From assembly GCA_001664005.1 (NCBI GenBank), contig CP016093.1, forward strand, positions 4,517,031 through 4,581,030: a DNA stretch of 64,000 bases, read 5' to 3'. Position numbers and translations under genes: made by a program. Numbering within the stretch: position 1 is the first letter of the stretch; the number at the start of each line of letters is the position of its first letter. Source of the DNA: Rhizobiales bacterium NRL2 (GTDB taxonomy: Bacteria > Pseudomonadota > Alphaproteobacteria > Minwuiales > Minwuiaceae). The notes beneath the pieces are model-generated. The model had not been told where the DNA came from and did no database searches. It saw only the letters and a list, made by a program, of their open reading frames with translations. Below are positions 46,480-56,018 of this stretch, piece by piece.

Positions 46480-48551
46480 CACTTCTCCCTCAGTTCGAAG
46501 GTCGAGCCGCGCTCGCCGGCCGCCAGCCGTGCCAGATGCAGGGCGATCAGCGGGTCTGCCGGGTGCCGCCGGCCCAGTTCCGCAAACCGCCGCACTGCCT
46601 CCTCGGGCGCATTGTCGAGCGCTTCCATGGCCGAGAGATAGCATGCTGCGTCCTCGCGCTGTAGCCCGTCGAGCGGGGCGAAGACCGCGACCGGCGTCTT
46701 CTTGCCCTTCAGCACAACGTGGCCTACAGGGCGCAATGCGGGCAGATCGTCCGCACCGCCGGCCTCGGCGATCGCAGCGCCGCTGATCGCCACCCGGGTC
46801 CCGAAGCTCTTGTTCGCGCCCTCCAGCCGGGCGGCGGTGTTCATGGCGTCGCCCATCGCGGTGTAGTCGAAGCGCCGCTCGCCGCCAAAATTGCCGACCG
46901 TCGCCTCGCCGCTGTGCACCCCGATACGGGTCACACCCAGACCGTCGCCGGCATGGCGGCGGCGGAAATCCTCGGCGAAGACGTCCAGCGCCAGGGCGCA
47001 ATCGATGGCGCGGCGGGCATGGTCGGGTTGATCAACCGGCGCGCCGAACAGCGCCACGACCGCATCGCCGATGAACTTGTCCAGCGTGCCGCCATGGGCG
47101 AGGACGATGCGGCTCATGCCGTCCAGATAGGCGTTGAGCAGCGCCGTCAGTTCCGCGGCGGGCAGCTTCTCGCTCATCGAGGTGAAGCCGGCGATGTCGG
47201 TGAACAGGAAGCTCAGCCTGCGCCGCTCGCCGCCCAGCTTCAGCCGCTCCGGCGCGGCGGCGAGGGCGTCGACGAGCTGCGGCGCGACGTAGTGGGCGAA
47301 GGCGTTGCGGATGAAGCGCTTCTCGCGCCGGTTGCGCAGCGCGTCCAGACTGCCGGCCGCAGCGAAGGCAAGCACGAAGGCGGCGGCCGTCGGGGCGACC
47401 GGCAGCAGCAGGTCCTCGGCGCGGATGGCCTGAAGCGCGGCGGCGAGCCAGGCGGCCGGCAGGACAAGGCCTGCCAGCGCCTGCTGCCAGAAGGGCCGGC
47501 CGCTGAACCCGACCGCCGCGCCGAGCAGTCCCGCCGCCAGGGCGATGGCCAGGGCGCCCGTGCGCCCGATTCCGTCGAGCGCGCGGCCGTCCAGCATCTG
47601 GGCCGTGACATGGGCGTGGACGATGACGCCCGGCAGGCTGGCCGGGGCTTCCGGGTCGGCCGAAAGCGCGGTGCGGTGGCGGTCCTGCTGCGGCAGGTCG
47701 GCGCCGATCAGCACCGCCCGGCCCTCCAGCCAGTTGCGCAGTACGGCCGGCCGGGCCGCCATCAGGGGCAGGCCGTGCGCGGGCAGGATCTGGAACGGCT
47801 CCTTGCCGTCGGCGGTACGGCCCAGCCAGTCGATGATCTCCGGCGCCCGCGCTTCCGATGCCACCGCCGCGGCCGGCAGGGAGCGCATGCCCGCCACCGC
47901 GTCTACAGGGACGTGACGGCGGACGATCCCGTCGCCGTCGAACAACAGACCCGCCGCACCCGGCTCGGCGCCGCTGGCCTGGATGAAGGACTCCAGCCAG
48001 GCCTGCTGTTCCTCGGTCAGCCCGGCGCGGGCGTCACCCCAGGCGACGACGACGGGCGCGGGAAAATTGCGGATCGCCTTCGCCAGACGGAGGTCCTTCT
48101 CCGGCTCGGTCGGCTGGTCGAACAGGATGTCGAAGGCGACGCTGCGCACCCCGGCGTCACGGATGGCCTCCAGCACATCCGCCAGGAAGCCCCGGTCCAC
48201 GGGCGAACGATAGGGCAGGCGCGCCATCGTCGCCTCGGTGATGGCGACGACCGAGATCCCGGGATGCTGGGCGGGGGCCGGGGGCCGCGCCACGGCCTGC
48301 AGGCGGTCGGTCAGTCCGCCTTCCAGGGCGGCGAACGGCGGCAGGCCTGCGAACGCGCCCAGCGACGCCGCCGCCGCGCCCCCGGCGACCAGCAGGCCGA
48401 GCGTCCAGCGCCGCCATCCGCCGGGCAACGCCCGCAGCCAATCCCCTCGCCTCGCCAGCAATTCCGCCCCTCTTTCGTGCGCCGGTTCCTCCGCTTCACT
48501 ATGCCGCCCCGGCCCGCCAAAGTCTTTAACCGGAACGGAAAACTGTGGCAA
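46479..48551 (-). CDS. CHASE2 class III adenylate/guanylate cyclase
   Basis: A 690-residue membrane sensor. After a membrane segment near residue 50 comes a periplasmic CHASE2 domain (about 75-320: ISVVAITEATMARLPYRSPV, GVRSVAFDILFDQPTEPEKD). Two or three membrane segments (about 330-400) follow. The class III cyclase domain starts near 445 with LSFLFTDIAGFTSMSEKLPA and KFIGDAVVALFGAP, which bear the two metal aspartates, then IGVHSGEATVGNFGGERRFD. It should make cyclic AMP (or GMP) on a signal from outside. The start is a TTG at 48551; other starts are possible. It is divergent from the CHAT gene, 41 bases apart. Confidence 0.88.
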   Translation of the reverse strand: MPQFSVPVKDFGGPGRHSEAEEPAHERGAELLARRGDWLRALPGGWRRWTLGLLVAGGAAAASLGAFAGLPPFAALEGGLTDRLQAVARPPAPAQHPGISVVAITEATMARLPYRSPVDRGFLADVLEAIRDAGVRSVAFDILFDQPTEPEKDLRLAKAIRNFPAPVVVAWGDARAGLTEEQQAWLESFIQASGAEPGAAGLLFDGDGIVRRHVPVDAVAGMRSLPAAAVASEARAPEIIDWLGRTADGKEPFQILPAHGLPLMAARPAVLRNWLEGRAVLIGADLPQQDRHRTALSADPEAPASLPGVIVHAHVTAQMLDGRALDGIGRTGALAIALAAGLLGAAVGFSGRPFWQQALAGLVLPAAWLAAALQAIRAEDLLLPVAPTAAAFVLAFAAAGSLDALRNRREKRFIRNAFAHYVAPQLVDALAAAPERLKLGGERRRLSFLFTDIAGFTSMSEKLPAAELTALLNAYLDGMSRIVLAHGGTLDKFIGDAVVALFGAPVDQPDHARRAIDCALALDVFAEDFRRRHAGDGLGVTRIGVHSGEATVGNFGGERRFDYTAMGDAMNTAARLEGANKSFGTRVAISGAAIAEAGGADDLPALRPVGHVVLKGKKTPVAVFAPLDGLQREDAACYLSAMEALDNAPEEAVRRFAELGRRHPADPLIALHLARLAAGERGSTFELREK

Positions 48552-48592
48552 AGTTCACGTTCAACTCGTCCGAGGGAACACCGGAAAACAAC

Positions 48593-51500
48593 ATGACGCT
48601 TCCTGTCCTGGTCCGGCTCTTCGCCGCCGCGGCCATGCTGCTGGCGGCCGCTGCGTGCTCGATGCACATCGAGACGCCGCCGATCGACCCCATGAACCCC
48701 GAGCCGGAGCTGTCCGAGACCCGCAAGGTCCGGCTGGCGGCGATCGACCTGGGCGACAACGCCCCGCCCATGCCGGCCATCGAAGAGCTCCGCATCCCGC
48801 CGATCGACCCGGATGTACGCCTGCCCCGGGCCGGTGAGAAAACCGCCTTCGGCCTGACGGTGACGCCGGAGCTCGAGCAGCTCTGGCGGGCGGCGCTGGA
48901 CAAGGACTGGCAATACTGGGAGGCCCGGCTGCAGGAGGCCGAGGCCTCGCTGCCCGACACGCCGGAGGCGAAGTTCTTCCTGCAGTCGCTGCGCATCCAG
49001 ACCCTGATCCATGCGGGCCGGACCGACGATGTGTTCGTCGCGCTCGAGACCTTCCGCGACATGGAATACGAACTTTTCGGCGACAACGCCGAGACGCTGT
49101 CGCAGTACGGCCAGGTGCATTTCTGGCTGGGCGAGCCCGACAAGGCGATCGGCTACTACACCCAGCTTCTCGCCGACGCGGGCGACTGGTGGATCCCTGA
49201 CTTCTTCTACGGCATCCCCGACAACACCGGCACGGTGACCCGCATCGCTAAGGCGATGGCGCGGGCCTATATCGGCATGGCCGGCGCCTACCTGATGAAG
49301 CACGACTACGCGAAGGCGGTGCACTGGGGCCAGCGCGGGCTGGAACGCCAGCAGCAGGTCATCCGGCTGACGCAGCATCCGGTCTTCGGGCTGGTGGTGA
49401 AGGCGGACGCCCATCTCTACGAGGGCGAGGCCTGGCTGCTGACCTTCCTCGGCTCGGCCAGGATCGGCCTGACCGGCGACGTGGCGGGCAACCGCCCGAT
49501 CCTCGAGAAGGCGGGGGCTTATTTCGAACAGGCCCAGTACCGCTGGAGCGACCTGGTCGTGAAGTCGATCAGCGACTACGCGCTCTACGACATCGGGCTG
49601 AAGCGGCAGGCGACCGACGTCATCGGCGTGCTGCCCGCGCCGGCGCCGGCGACGGCGGAACGCCTGTCCCGGGCCGTGCGCTTCCGCCCCGACGACCTGA
49701 CCGCGCGCGAGGACATGACCCTTCCGGTCCCCGCCCGCCACACCATCGCGCTGCCTGGCGAGGGTCAGGTGAACAGCTACGACTTCGTCGTCACGCCGGC
49801 GCTGGCGCGCGTCAACGACGCATTCCTGGCCGGCGAGTACGAGACCGCGCTGGAACACCTCGACACGGCAGCGGCCGAAGCAAGCAGTCCGCTGCAGCGC
49901 TGGCATGCCTCCTTCAGCCGGGCGCGCACGCTCATCGCCGCCGGCCGGGCAGCGGACGCCGAGTCGGAGCTGGCGCGGACCGAGACGCTGGAGATCGCCT
50001 ATTTCGGCACCAACCTGGGCAGCCGCGCGCTGCGCGGCGAAGCGCGGTTCTGGCTGGGCGACTACGAGGCCGCGATCCGCGACGAGCTGTCGGTCGTGGA
50101 AGCGCTGGGCGACTTCCGCGCGCCGACGCTGTTCGTCTTTCCACCCCAGATCCCGCAGCTCGCACTGATGAACCGGGCGCAATTCCGCGCCTATCTGGTC
50201 ATCGCCAACGCGTTGATGTTCCAGGGCGACTATGCCGCCGCTCTGCCCTGGGCCGAGGCCGCCGAGCAGCTGTTCGAGGAAAGCCACTACGCCTGGCAGC
50301 ACCAGCTCTACAGCGCCTATCTGAAGCTGGACGCGGACATGTTCTACGGGCGCGGGGTGAATCTGGCGGTGATCGCGGCGGCGCGGATGCAGGATGGCGG
50401 CGACGCCCGGCGCGCCGACCGGACCTTCGCCTCCGCCCGCGCCTATCTGCAGGCCATGGGCTATGACGCCGGCGTTTCCATCGTCGAGGCGGTCCGCGCC
50501 CGGGCCCTGCTCGACGCCGGACAGCCCGCGAAAGCCGAGATTGTCGCCGCCGAGGCCGCCGAACAGGCCGCGCGGCGCGGTCTCGCCGGCATGTTGTGGC
50601 AGCTTCAGGCGCTCCGCGGCGAGGCGCTGCTGGCGCTCGGCCGGCCGGCGGAAGCCGAGAGCGCCTACCGCGCCGCGCAGCTCGGCATCGAGGGTGTCAC
50701 CGGCGCGCTCTCCACCGACAGCGCCAAGCGCCGCTTCGGCGTCGGCAAGGACGAGGTGACGCGTGTGCTGGCCGAACTCGCCCTGGCGCGCGGCGATCTG
50801 GATGCGGCCTTCGCCGATCTGGAACGTGGCCGGGCCCGCGCCTTCGTCGACATGCTGGGCCGGCGGAGCGTGGCCGAGGGACGCCAGGCGGAACTGGTGG
50901 AGCGCATCCGCGGCGTCTCCGACGCCATCCGCCGCCAGCGCATCGTCAATGCCGCGCCCGGCGCCGGCACGGCCGAAGGGGTCACCCGCGTCGCCGGGCT
51001 GATGGACGACCGGGTGGCGCTGGTGACGGAACTGCGCCGACGCGATCCCGAGATGGCCGACGTTCTGAACGTCTCCAGCCGGCCGCTGGCCGAGATACGC
51101 GCCCGGCTCGCCCCGCAGGACCGCCTGCTCTATGCCCTGCCGGCCGCCGACGGCGGCGAGCCGATCCGCTTCCTGGACATCCGCCGCGGCGGCGTCGCGC
51201 TCGGGACGACGGCGATGACCGGAGACGAACTGGAGCGGGCGCTGACGCCCTTCGCCTCCGACGAGCCGTTGAGGCATGCGCCGGCGCAGACGGCGGCGGC
51301 GCGGACGATCACCGAGGGGCTCGGCCTCGATGGCGGCGCGGACAGCGGCGTCCTCTATGTGGTGCCGAGCGGTCCGCTCTATTTCGTGCCGTGGGGCGCG
51401 CTCGCGATCGAACGACCCGTGGTCGTACTGCCCACGGGCGGCTGGCTCGCCCGGGGCGCCGAAGGTCGGAGTCGCGTCCGCCGGGCGGCCATCGTCGGCG

Positions 51501-52066
51501 ACCCGCATCTCGGCACCAGCTGGGTTTCCCTGCCGGGCGCCCGGACCGAGGCGGAAGACATCGGCCGGCTCTACCGCGCCGAGACGCTGCTTGGGGGCCA
51601 GGCGACCGAGACCGCGCTCCGCGCTGCGGTCGGCGACGGCGTCGGCGTGCTCCACCTGGCGACGCATGGCCTGTTCGACGCCCGCGATCCGCTGGCCTCG
51701 GCCATCCTGCTCAGCGACGGGACCGGCCAGGCGCCGCTCACCGCCGCGCGCCTGTTCGAGCAGCCGCTGGCCGCCGATCTGGTCGTGCTGTCGGCCTGCG
51801 AAACCGGCCTGGGCGCGGCGACGGCGGGCGACGATTTCCTGGGGCTTGCGCGCAGCTTCTATCTCGGCGGCGCGCGGGCCGTGGTGAACAGCCTCTGGCC
51901 GGTGCACGACAGGCCGACGCGGATCTTCATGACCGAGTTCCACCGTCTCGCCCGCGGCGGCGACTACGGCGGCGCCTGGCTGGCCGCCCGCGACCGGCTC
52001 AGGGCCGAGGGTTTCCCGCCTTCGGTCTACGGCGCGTTCGTGCTCGGCGGCGCGGCTTCCGGCTGA
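48593..52066 (+). CDS. TPR-repeat lipoprotein with C-terminal CHAT protease domain
   Basis: An 1157-residue protein. The leader MTLPVLVRLFAAAAMLLAAA ends in the lipobox LAAAAC, so it is anchored in the membrane through a lipid-bearing cysteine. Residues 100-750 are helical repeats of the tetratricopeptide type (DKAIGYYTQLLADAGDW, ALPWAEAAEQLFEESHYAWQ). The CHAT domain fills about 870-1157. The catalytic pair is H1025 in LATHG and C1069 in SACETGLG, with the family stretch GARAVVNSLWPVHD. CHAT domains are caspase-like peptidases. I prefer the ATG at 48593, which makes the lipoprotein signal. The patatin gene follows after seven bases. Confidence 0.88.
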   Translation: MTLPVLVRLFAAAAMLLAAAACSMHIETPPIDPMNPEPELSETRKVRLAAIDLGDNAPPMPAIEELRIPPIDPDVRLPRAGEKTAFGLTVTPELEQLWRAALDKDWQYWEARLQEAEASLPDTPEAKFFLQSLRIQTLIHAGRTDDVFVALETFRDMEYELFGDNAETLSQYGQVHFWLGEPDKAIGYYTQLLADAGDWWIPDFFYGIPDNTGTVTRIAKAMARAYIGMAGAYLMKHDYAKAVHWGQRGLERQQQVIRLTQHPVFGLVVKADAHLYEGEAWLLTFLGSARIGLTGDVAGNRPILEKAGAYFEQAQYRWSDLVVKSISDYALYDIGLKRQATDVIGVLPAPAPATAERLSRAVRFRPDDLTAREDMTLPVPARHTIALPGEGQVNSYDFVVTPALARVNDAFLAGEYETALEHLDTAAAEASSPLQRWHASFSRARTLIAAGRAADAESELARTETLEIAYFGTNLGSRALRGEARFWLGDYEAAIRDELSVVEALGDFRAPTLFVFPPQIPQLALMNRAQFRAYLVIANALMFQGDYAAALPWAEAAEQLFEESHYAWQHQLYSAYLKLDADMFYGRGVNLAVIAAARMQDGGDARRADRTFASARAYLQAMGYDAGVSIVEAVRARALLDAGQPAKAEIVAAEAAEQAARRGLAGMLWQLQALRGEALLALGRPAEAESAYRAAQLGIEGVTGALSTDSAKRRFGVGKDEVTRVLAELALARGDLDAAFADLERGRARAFVDMLGRRSVAEGRQAELVERIRGVSDAIRRQRIVNAAPGAGTAEGVTRVAGLMDDRVALVTELRRRDPEMADVLNVSSRPLAEIRARLAPQDRLLYALPAADGGEPIRFLDIRRGGVALGTTAMTGDELERALTPFASDEPLRHAPAQTAAARTITEGLGLDGGADSGVLYVVPSGPLYFVPWGALAIERPVVVLPTGGWLARGAEGRSRVRRAAIVGDPHLGTSWVSLPGARTEAEDIGRLYRAETLLGGQATETALRAAVGDGVGVLHLATHGLFDARDPLASAILLSDGTGQAPLTAARLFEQPLAADLVVLSACETGLGAATAGDDFLGLARSFYLGGARAVVNSLWPVHDRPTRIFMTEFHRLARGGDYGGAWLAARDRLRAEGFPPSVYGAFVLGGAASG

Positions 52067-52073
52067 GGCGGCG

Positions 52074-53054
52074 ATGACCCGGCCCGTCGCCCACCCCGTC
52101 CTGGCGGAGATCGAACGCCGCCGGGCGGGCGGGCCGCGCGACCCGGACATCCGGCTGGCCCTGGTGATCGAGGGCGGCGGCATGCGCGGCGTGGTCTGCG
52201 GCGGCATGGTCGCGGGACTGGAAGCGCTGGGCCTCACCGAGGTCTTCGACGAGGTGATCGGCAGTTCCGCCGGGGCAATCGCCGGCGCCTATTTCGTCGC
52301 CGGTCAGGCCGCCTTCGGCACGCGCATCTTCTACGAGGAAATCAACAACCGCCGCTTCATCTGGAAGCCGCGGCTGTTCATGCGCCGGCCCGTGGTCTCG
52401 GTCGACTTCCTGCTGGACGATGTCTGCCGCGACGCCAAGCGGCTGGACTGGCGCGCCGTGCTGGCGGCCCGCTCGCGGCTGGTCTGCGTCGCCGCCAACC
52501 TCGACCGGGAATGCGCCGCGGCGCTGACCGGTTTCGCCGACGACAAGGCGCTGTTCGCGGCGATGAAGGCCAGCGCCCGCATCCCGGCCGTGGCCGGGCC
52601 GCCGGTCGTCATCGATGGCGAACGCCATGTCGACGCCGGCGTGTTCGAGAACATCCCGCTGGCCACCGCCGACAGTCGCGGCGCGACGCATGTGGTGGCG
52701 CTGTTGACCCGGCCCGAAGACACGCCGGCACCGGAACTGGAGCGGATCGAGCGCTTGCTGATCGTGCCCTGGCTCGACCGCCAGAAGCCGGGCCTCGGCG
52801 CCGGCTACCGCCTCTCGCCGGCGCGCTACGCCGGTGAACTGGCCCGCGCACGGGGTGTCGCCCCCTGCCCTGACGGGGCTGCCGTCCTGGCGATCGCGCC
52901 GACGGCGGCGCGGCCGGAGATCTCCAATATCGAGGTGGATGCGCGGATTCTGCAGCAGGGCGCGCTGGACGGCTACACGGCCGTCCTCGACGCGTTCGGC
53001 CGCCCGGCCCCGACCACACCGCCGGCGGCGCTGCGCCTCGACCGCCTCGGCTAG
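52074..53054 (+). CDS. patatin-like phospholipase
   Basis: A 326-residue protein of the patatin family, which hydrolyses acyl ester bonds of membrane lipids. The oxyanion loop is VIEGGGMRGVVCGG near residue 35, the nucleophile S65 lies in EVIGSSAGAIAGA and the catalytic aspartate D187 in HVDAGVFENIPL. The length and motif order resemble RssA/YjjU-type cytoplasmic lipases. It has no signal peptide. It starts seven bases after the CHAT gene and is probably co-transcribed with it. Its last four bases overlap the end of accA on the other strand. Confidence 0.9.
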   Translation: MTRPVAHPVLAEIERRRAGGPRDPDIRLALVIEGGGMRGVVCGGMVAGLEALGLTEVFDEVIGSSAGAIAGAYFVAGQAAFGTRIFYEEINNRRFIWKPRLFMRRPVVSVDFLLDDVCRDAKRLDWRAVLAARSRLVCVAANLDRECAAALTGFADDKALFAAMKASARIPAVAGPPVVIDGERHVDAGVFENIPLATADSRGATHVVALLTRPEDTPAPELERIERLLIVPWLDRQKPGLGAGYRLSPARYAGELARARGVAPCPDGAAVLAIAPTAARPEISNIEVDARILQQGALDGYTAVLDAFGRPAPTTPPAALRLDRLG

Positions 53055-54007
53055 CCGATCGCGCGGCCGATCTTCAGGAACTTCTCGCGGCGGCGCTCCA
53101 GCAGCTTGTCGGCGGGCACCGCCTCCAGCTCCTTCAGGGTCTCCGCGATCACGTCGCCCAGCCCCATGATGGCGGCGCCCGGATCGCGGTGGGCGCCGCC
53201 CACGGGCTCCTCGATCACCATGTCGGCGACGCCGAGGCGCTTCATGTCCTGCGCGGTCACCTTGAGCGCCTCGGCCGCGTCCTGGGCGCGGTCGGCGGAG
53301 CGGAACAGGATCGACGAGCAGGCCTCGGGCGAGATCACCGAATAGACCGAGTTCTCCAGCATCACCACCCGGTCGCCGACGGCCAGCGCCACGGCGCCTC
53401 CGGAACCGCCCTCTCCCGTGATGCAGGCGATCAGGGGCGTCTTCACGTTCAGGCAGACCTCGATGCAGCGGGCGATGGCCTCCGCCTGGCCGCGCTCCTC
53501 GGCGCCGACGCCCGGATAGGCCCCGGCGGTGTCGACGAAAGTAAGGATCGGCAGACGGAAGCGCTCGGCCAGCTTCATCAGCCGCTGCGCCTTGCGGTAG
53601 CCCTCGGGACGGGCCATGCCGAAATTGTGCTTCAGCCGCGCTTCGGTGCTGGCGCCCTTCTCGGTGCCGATGACCATCACGCTGCGTCCGCGGAAGCGGC
53701 CCATACCGCCCATCATCGCCTTGTCGTCGCCATAGGCGCGGTCGCCGGCGAGCGGCGTGTAGTCCCGGATCAGACCGTTGATGAAATCACCCGCATGGGG
53801 CCGCTCGGGATGGCGCGCGACCTGCGTCTTCTGCCACGGTGTCAGGGTCCGGTAGGTGTCGGTCAGAAGCTTCTGGACCTTGGCCTCCAGGGTTCCGACC
53901 TCGCTGTCGATATCGACCTCCTGGCCGCCCTCGGCCAGATGCCGCAGTTCGCGGATCTTGCCTTCCAGTTCGGCGATGGGCTTTTCGAAATCGAGATAGG
54001 TCTTCAT
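53051..54007 (-). CDS. accA: acetyl-CoA carboxylase carboxyltransferase alpha subunit
   Basis: This 318-residue subunit, with AccD, moves the carboxyl group from biotin-carboxyl carrier to acetyl-CoA, giving malonyl-CoA for fatty acid synthesis. It begins MKTYLDFEKPIAELEGKIRE. Family stretches are KYNFGM-like LKHNFGMARPEGYRKAQRLM, TFVDTAGAYPGVGAEERGQA and ITGEGGSGGAVALAVGDRVV, followed by YSVISPEACSSIL. The start at 54007 is the family start; the open frame goes further upstream. The length is normal. Confidence 0.96.
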   Translation of the reverse strand: MKTYLDFEKPIAELEGKIRELRHLAEGGQEVDIDSEVGTLEAKVQKLLTDTYRTLTPWQKTQVARHPERPHAGDFINGLIRDYTPLAGDRAYGDDKAMMGGMGRFRGRSVMVIGTEKGASTEARLKHNFGMARPEGYRKAQRLMKLAERFRLPILTFVDTAGAYPGVGAEERGQAEAIARCIEVCLNVKTPLIACITGEGGSGGAVALAVGDRVVMLENSVYSVISPEACSSILFRSADRAQDAAEALKVTAQDMKRLGVADMVIEEPVGGAHRDPGAAIMGLGDVIAETLKELEAVPADKLLERRREKFLKIGRAIG

Positions 54008-54039
54008 GTTCCGTCCGCGTTGTTGGGCTGCCGGCAGGA

Positions 54040-54792
54040 CTAGCGCAACATCTGCCCGCCGTCCACGGCGACCGTCTGACCGGTGATCCATGAGGCCGCG
54101 TCGGAGGCCAGGAAGACGGCGAGGTTGGCGACCTCCTCCGGTGCGCCCATGCGGCCGAAGGGAATGGAGGCCTGGATCGAATCGTAAAGGGGCCGGTTGT
54201 GCTGGCGCGCCTGGTCCCAGACGCCGCCCGGAAACTCGATCGAGCCGGGCGCGATGCAGTTGACGCGGATGTTCTTCTCCGCCAGCGCCGCAGCCTGGGT
54301 GGTGGTGTACTGGATGACCGCGGCCTTCACCGCGCCATAGGGCGGCGTCCGGGTCGAGTTCTGCAGGCCCGAGATCGAGGAGATGTGGACAAGGCTGCCG
54401 CCGCCGGACTTCTCGATCAGCGGGATCGCCGCCCAGCCGGCCCGGACCAGCGCCATCAGGTCGACGTCGATGCTCTTCTTCCAGCCTTCCTCGTCGTCGC
54501 CACGCCCGAAGCCGGACGGATTGTTGACCAGCACGTTGAGGCCGCCAAGCGCGGCGGCGGCTTCTTGGATGTAGACTTCAAGCCTTTCGGGGTCAGCGAC
54601 GTCGCAGATCGCCGTGTGCACCGTCACGCCGGCTTTCTCCAGCTCGCCCCGGGCGGCGTCGAGCGATTCCTGTCCCCTGGCGCAGATCGAGACGTTGGCG
54701 CCCTCCGCGGCGAAACCCTTCGCGATGCCGAGGCCAATGCCCCGGCTGCCGCCGGTGACGATGACGTTCCTGCCCTTCAGGCCGAGTTCCAT
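54040..54792 (-). CDS. short-chain dehydrogenase/reductase
   Basis: A 250-residue NAD(P)-dependent oxidoreductase with a Rossmann fold. The cofactor motif is VTGGSRGIGLGIAKGF near residue 13. NVLVNNPSG near 86 is the NNAG box with PSG in place of AG. The serine lies in VHISSISGLQ, and the catalytic pair appears as YGAVKAAVIQYT near 153. The C-terminus is WITGQTVAVDGGQML. Substrate unknown. The ATG at 54792 has GGGGGAAGTCC upstream. It is in the same direction as accA, with a 30-base gap. Confidence 0.9.
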   Translation of the reverse strand: MELGLKGRNVIVTGGSRGIGLGIAKGFAAEGANVSICARGQESLDAARGELEKAGVTVHTAICDVADPERLEVYIQEAAAALGGLNVLVNNPSGFGRGDDEEGWKKSIDVDLMALVRAGWAAIPLIEKSGGGSLVHISSISGLQNSTRTPPYGAVKAAVIQYTTTQAAALAEKNIRVNCIAPGSIEFPGGVWDQARQHNRPLYDSIQASIPFGRMGAPEEVANLAVFLASDAASWITGQTVAVDGGQMLR

Positions 54793-54884
54793 GGACTTCC
54801 CCCGCTCGATATTGCTTGATTCCCCGGCGCGGACGCGCATCCCGCAACCATATGGACACGACCGGCCCGAAAGGAACCCGCAAC

Positions 54885-55250
54885 ATGGCGATTTCGGCGG
54901 AATTCCGCGACCATCTGCTGGAACTGCTCGACCCCCTGGGCGGCGTCGAGGCGCGGCGCATGTTCGGCGGCGCGGGCCTGTTCAGAGGAAACCTCATGTT
55001 CGCGCTGATCGTCGGCGACGTCGTCTATCTGAAGACCGATCCGACGACCCGGGCCGCCTTCGAAGCGCGCGGCAAGGGGCCCTTCGCCTATGACACGAAA
55101 CACGGCCGGCGCGTCATCGCCGGGCTGCACGAACTGCCCGAGGAACTGTTCGACGAGCCGGACGAACTGGTCGAATGGGCCCGCACGGCGTTCGAGGTCG
55201 CCTGCCGCGCCGACGCCGCGAAACCGCCGTCCAAGCGCAAGCGGGTCTGA
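54885..55250 (+). CDS. TfoX/Sxy N-terminal family protein
   Basis: A 121-residue protein with the TfoX_N pattern: FRDHLLELLDPLGGVEARRM followed by FGGAGLFRGNLMFALIVGDV, VYLKTDPTTRAAFEARG and EELFDEPDELVEWARTAFEV. It lacks the C-terminal domain of TfoX/Sxy competence activators. Stand-alone TfoX_N proteins are common and unlinked to competence. The ATG at 54885 has an AAGGA site. It is divergent from the SDR gene. The C-terminal tail is basic (PPSKRKRV). Confidence 0.85.
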   Translation: MAISAEFRDHLLELLDPLGGVEARRMFGGAGLFRGNLMFALIVGDVVYLKTDPTTRAAFEARGKGPFAYDTKHGRRVIAGLHELPEELFDEPDELVEWARTAFEVACRADAAKPPSKRKRV

Positions 55251-55384
55251 CGGCGGGGCGCGATCCTGCGTATGTCATCCCGGCCTTGCGCGGGGATCGG
55301 GATCAGGACGAACCGTCGCCCGAACCTTACGAACATTGGAGACGGCGGGCCGGCCGGCCCATCCATCCCCGGCCCGCCTGCGTT

Positions 55385-55888
55385 TCAGGCCTCGCCGACG
55401 CAGTCCATCATCGCGGCCTCGGCGGCATCCTCGGCGGACTTGCCGCCCCAGAGGACATACTGGATCGCCGGATAGATGCGTTCGCATTCGCTGAAGGCGA
55501 TCTCGAACAGCGCCTCGATCTGGTTCGGATCGATCTCGCCGTCCGCGCCCAGCAGCAGCGCGTGACGGAACAACAGCAGCCCCTCGTCGCGCCAGAGGTC
55601 GAAATGGCCGATGGTCATGCGTTCGTTGGCCAGGATGACCAGCGGATGCAGCGCCTTCTGCCGGCCCTCCGGCAGCTTCATGTCGAAGACGCAGGCGAAG
55701 TGGAGGGCGTTGATCTCCGGACGCCAGGAAATCCACAGATGGAAGTCGCACCACTTGCCGCTGACGCCGACCGTCATTTCCTCCTCGGTCGAGCGTTCGA
55801 CGGGCCATTCATTGGCGTCGACGAACTCCTCGATCGTGTCGAGCGGATTGATGACGGACGGTTCAGCGAGTTCGATCAACAGTCCCAT
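55385..55888 (-). CDS. YbjN domain-containing protein
   Basis: A 167-residue cytoplasmic protein of the YbjN type. It shows NPLDTIEEFVDANEWPVER near the start, then EMTVGVSGKWCDFHLWISWR, LHFACVFDMKLPEGRQK and NERMTIGHFDLWRDEGLLLF. The ATG at 55888 has a strong GGAGGA ribosome site. The E. coli protein affects motility and stress survival, but the action of the family is unclear. About 135 bases of partly repeat-like DNA (GTCATCCCGGCC near 55265) separate it from the TfoX gene. Confidence 0.88.
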   Translation of the reverse strand: MGLLIELAEPSVINPLDTIEEFVDANEWPVERSTEEEMTVGVSGKWCDFHLWISWRPEINALHFACVFDMKLPEGRQKALHPLVILANERMTIGHFDLWRDEGLLLFRHALLLGADGEIDPNQIEALFEIAFSECERIYPAIQYVLWGGKSAEDAAEAAMMDCVGEA

Positions 55889-56018
55889 GAGATCGTCCTC
55901 CACTGCTGGATGCGCCGGGGCCGAAACCCTGCACATATGGAGCGTAAAGCGAATCGCTACGCTAGATATAGGCTAAGTGTGGCGGAGTCAGGGCGTCAAC
56001 AAACTTGCGCCCGACGCG

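Noticed and set aside
48311-52237. A 1308-codon minus-strand open frame opposite the CHAT gene
   Set aside because: It is rich in R, G, A and H, has no recognisable domain and mirrors the codon pattern of the real gene. High GC keeps such antisense frames open. The same holds at 19642-21606, 22440-24068 and 46719-48596.
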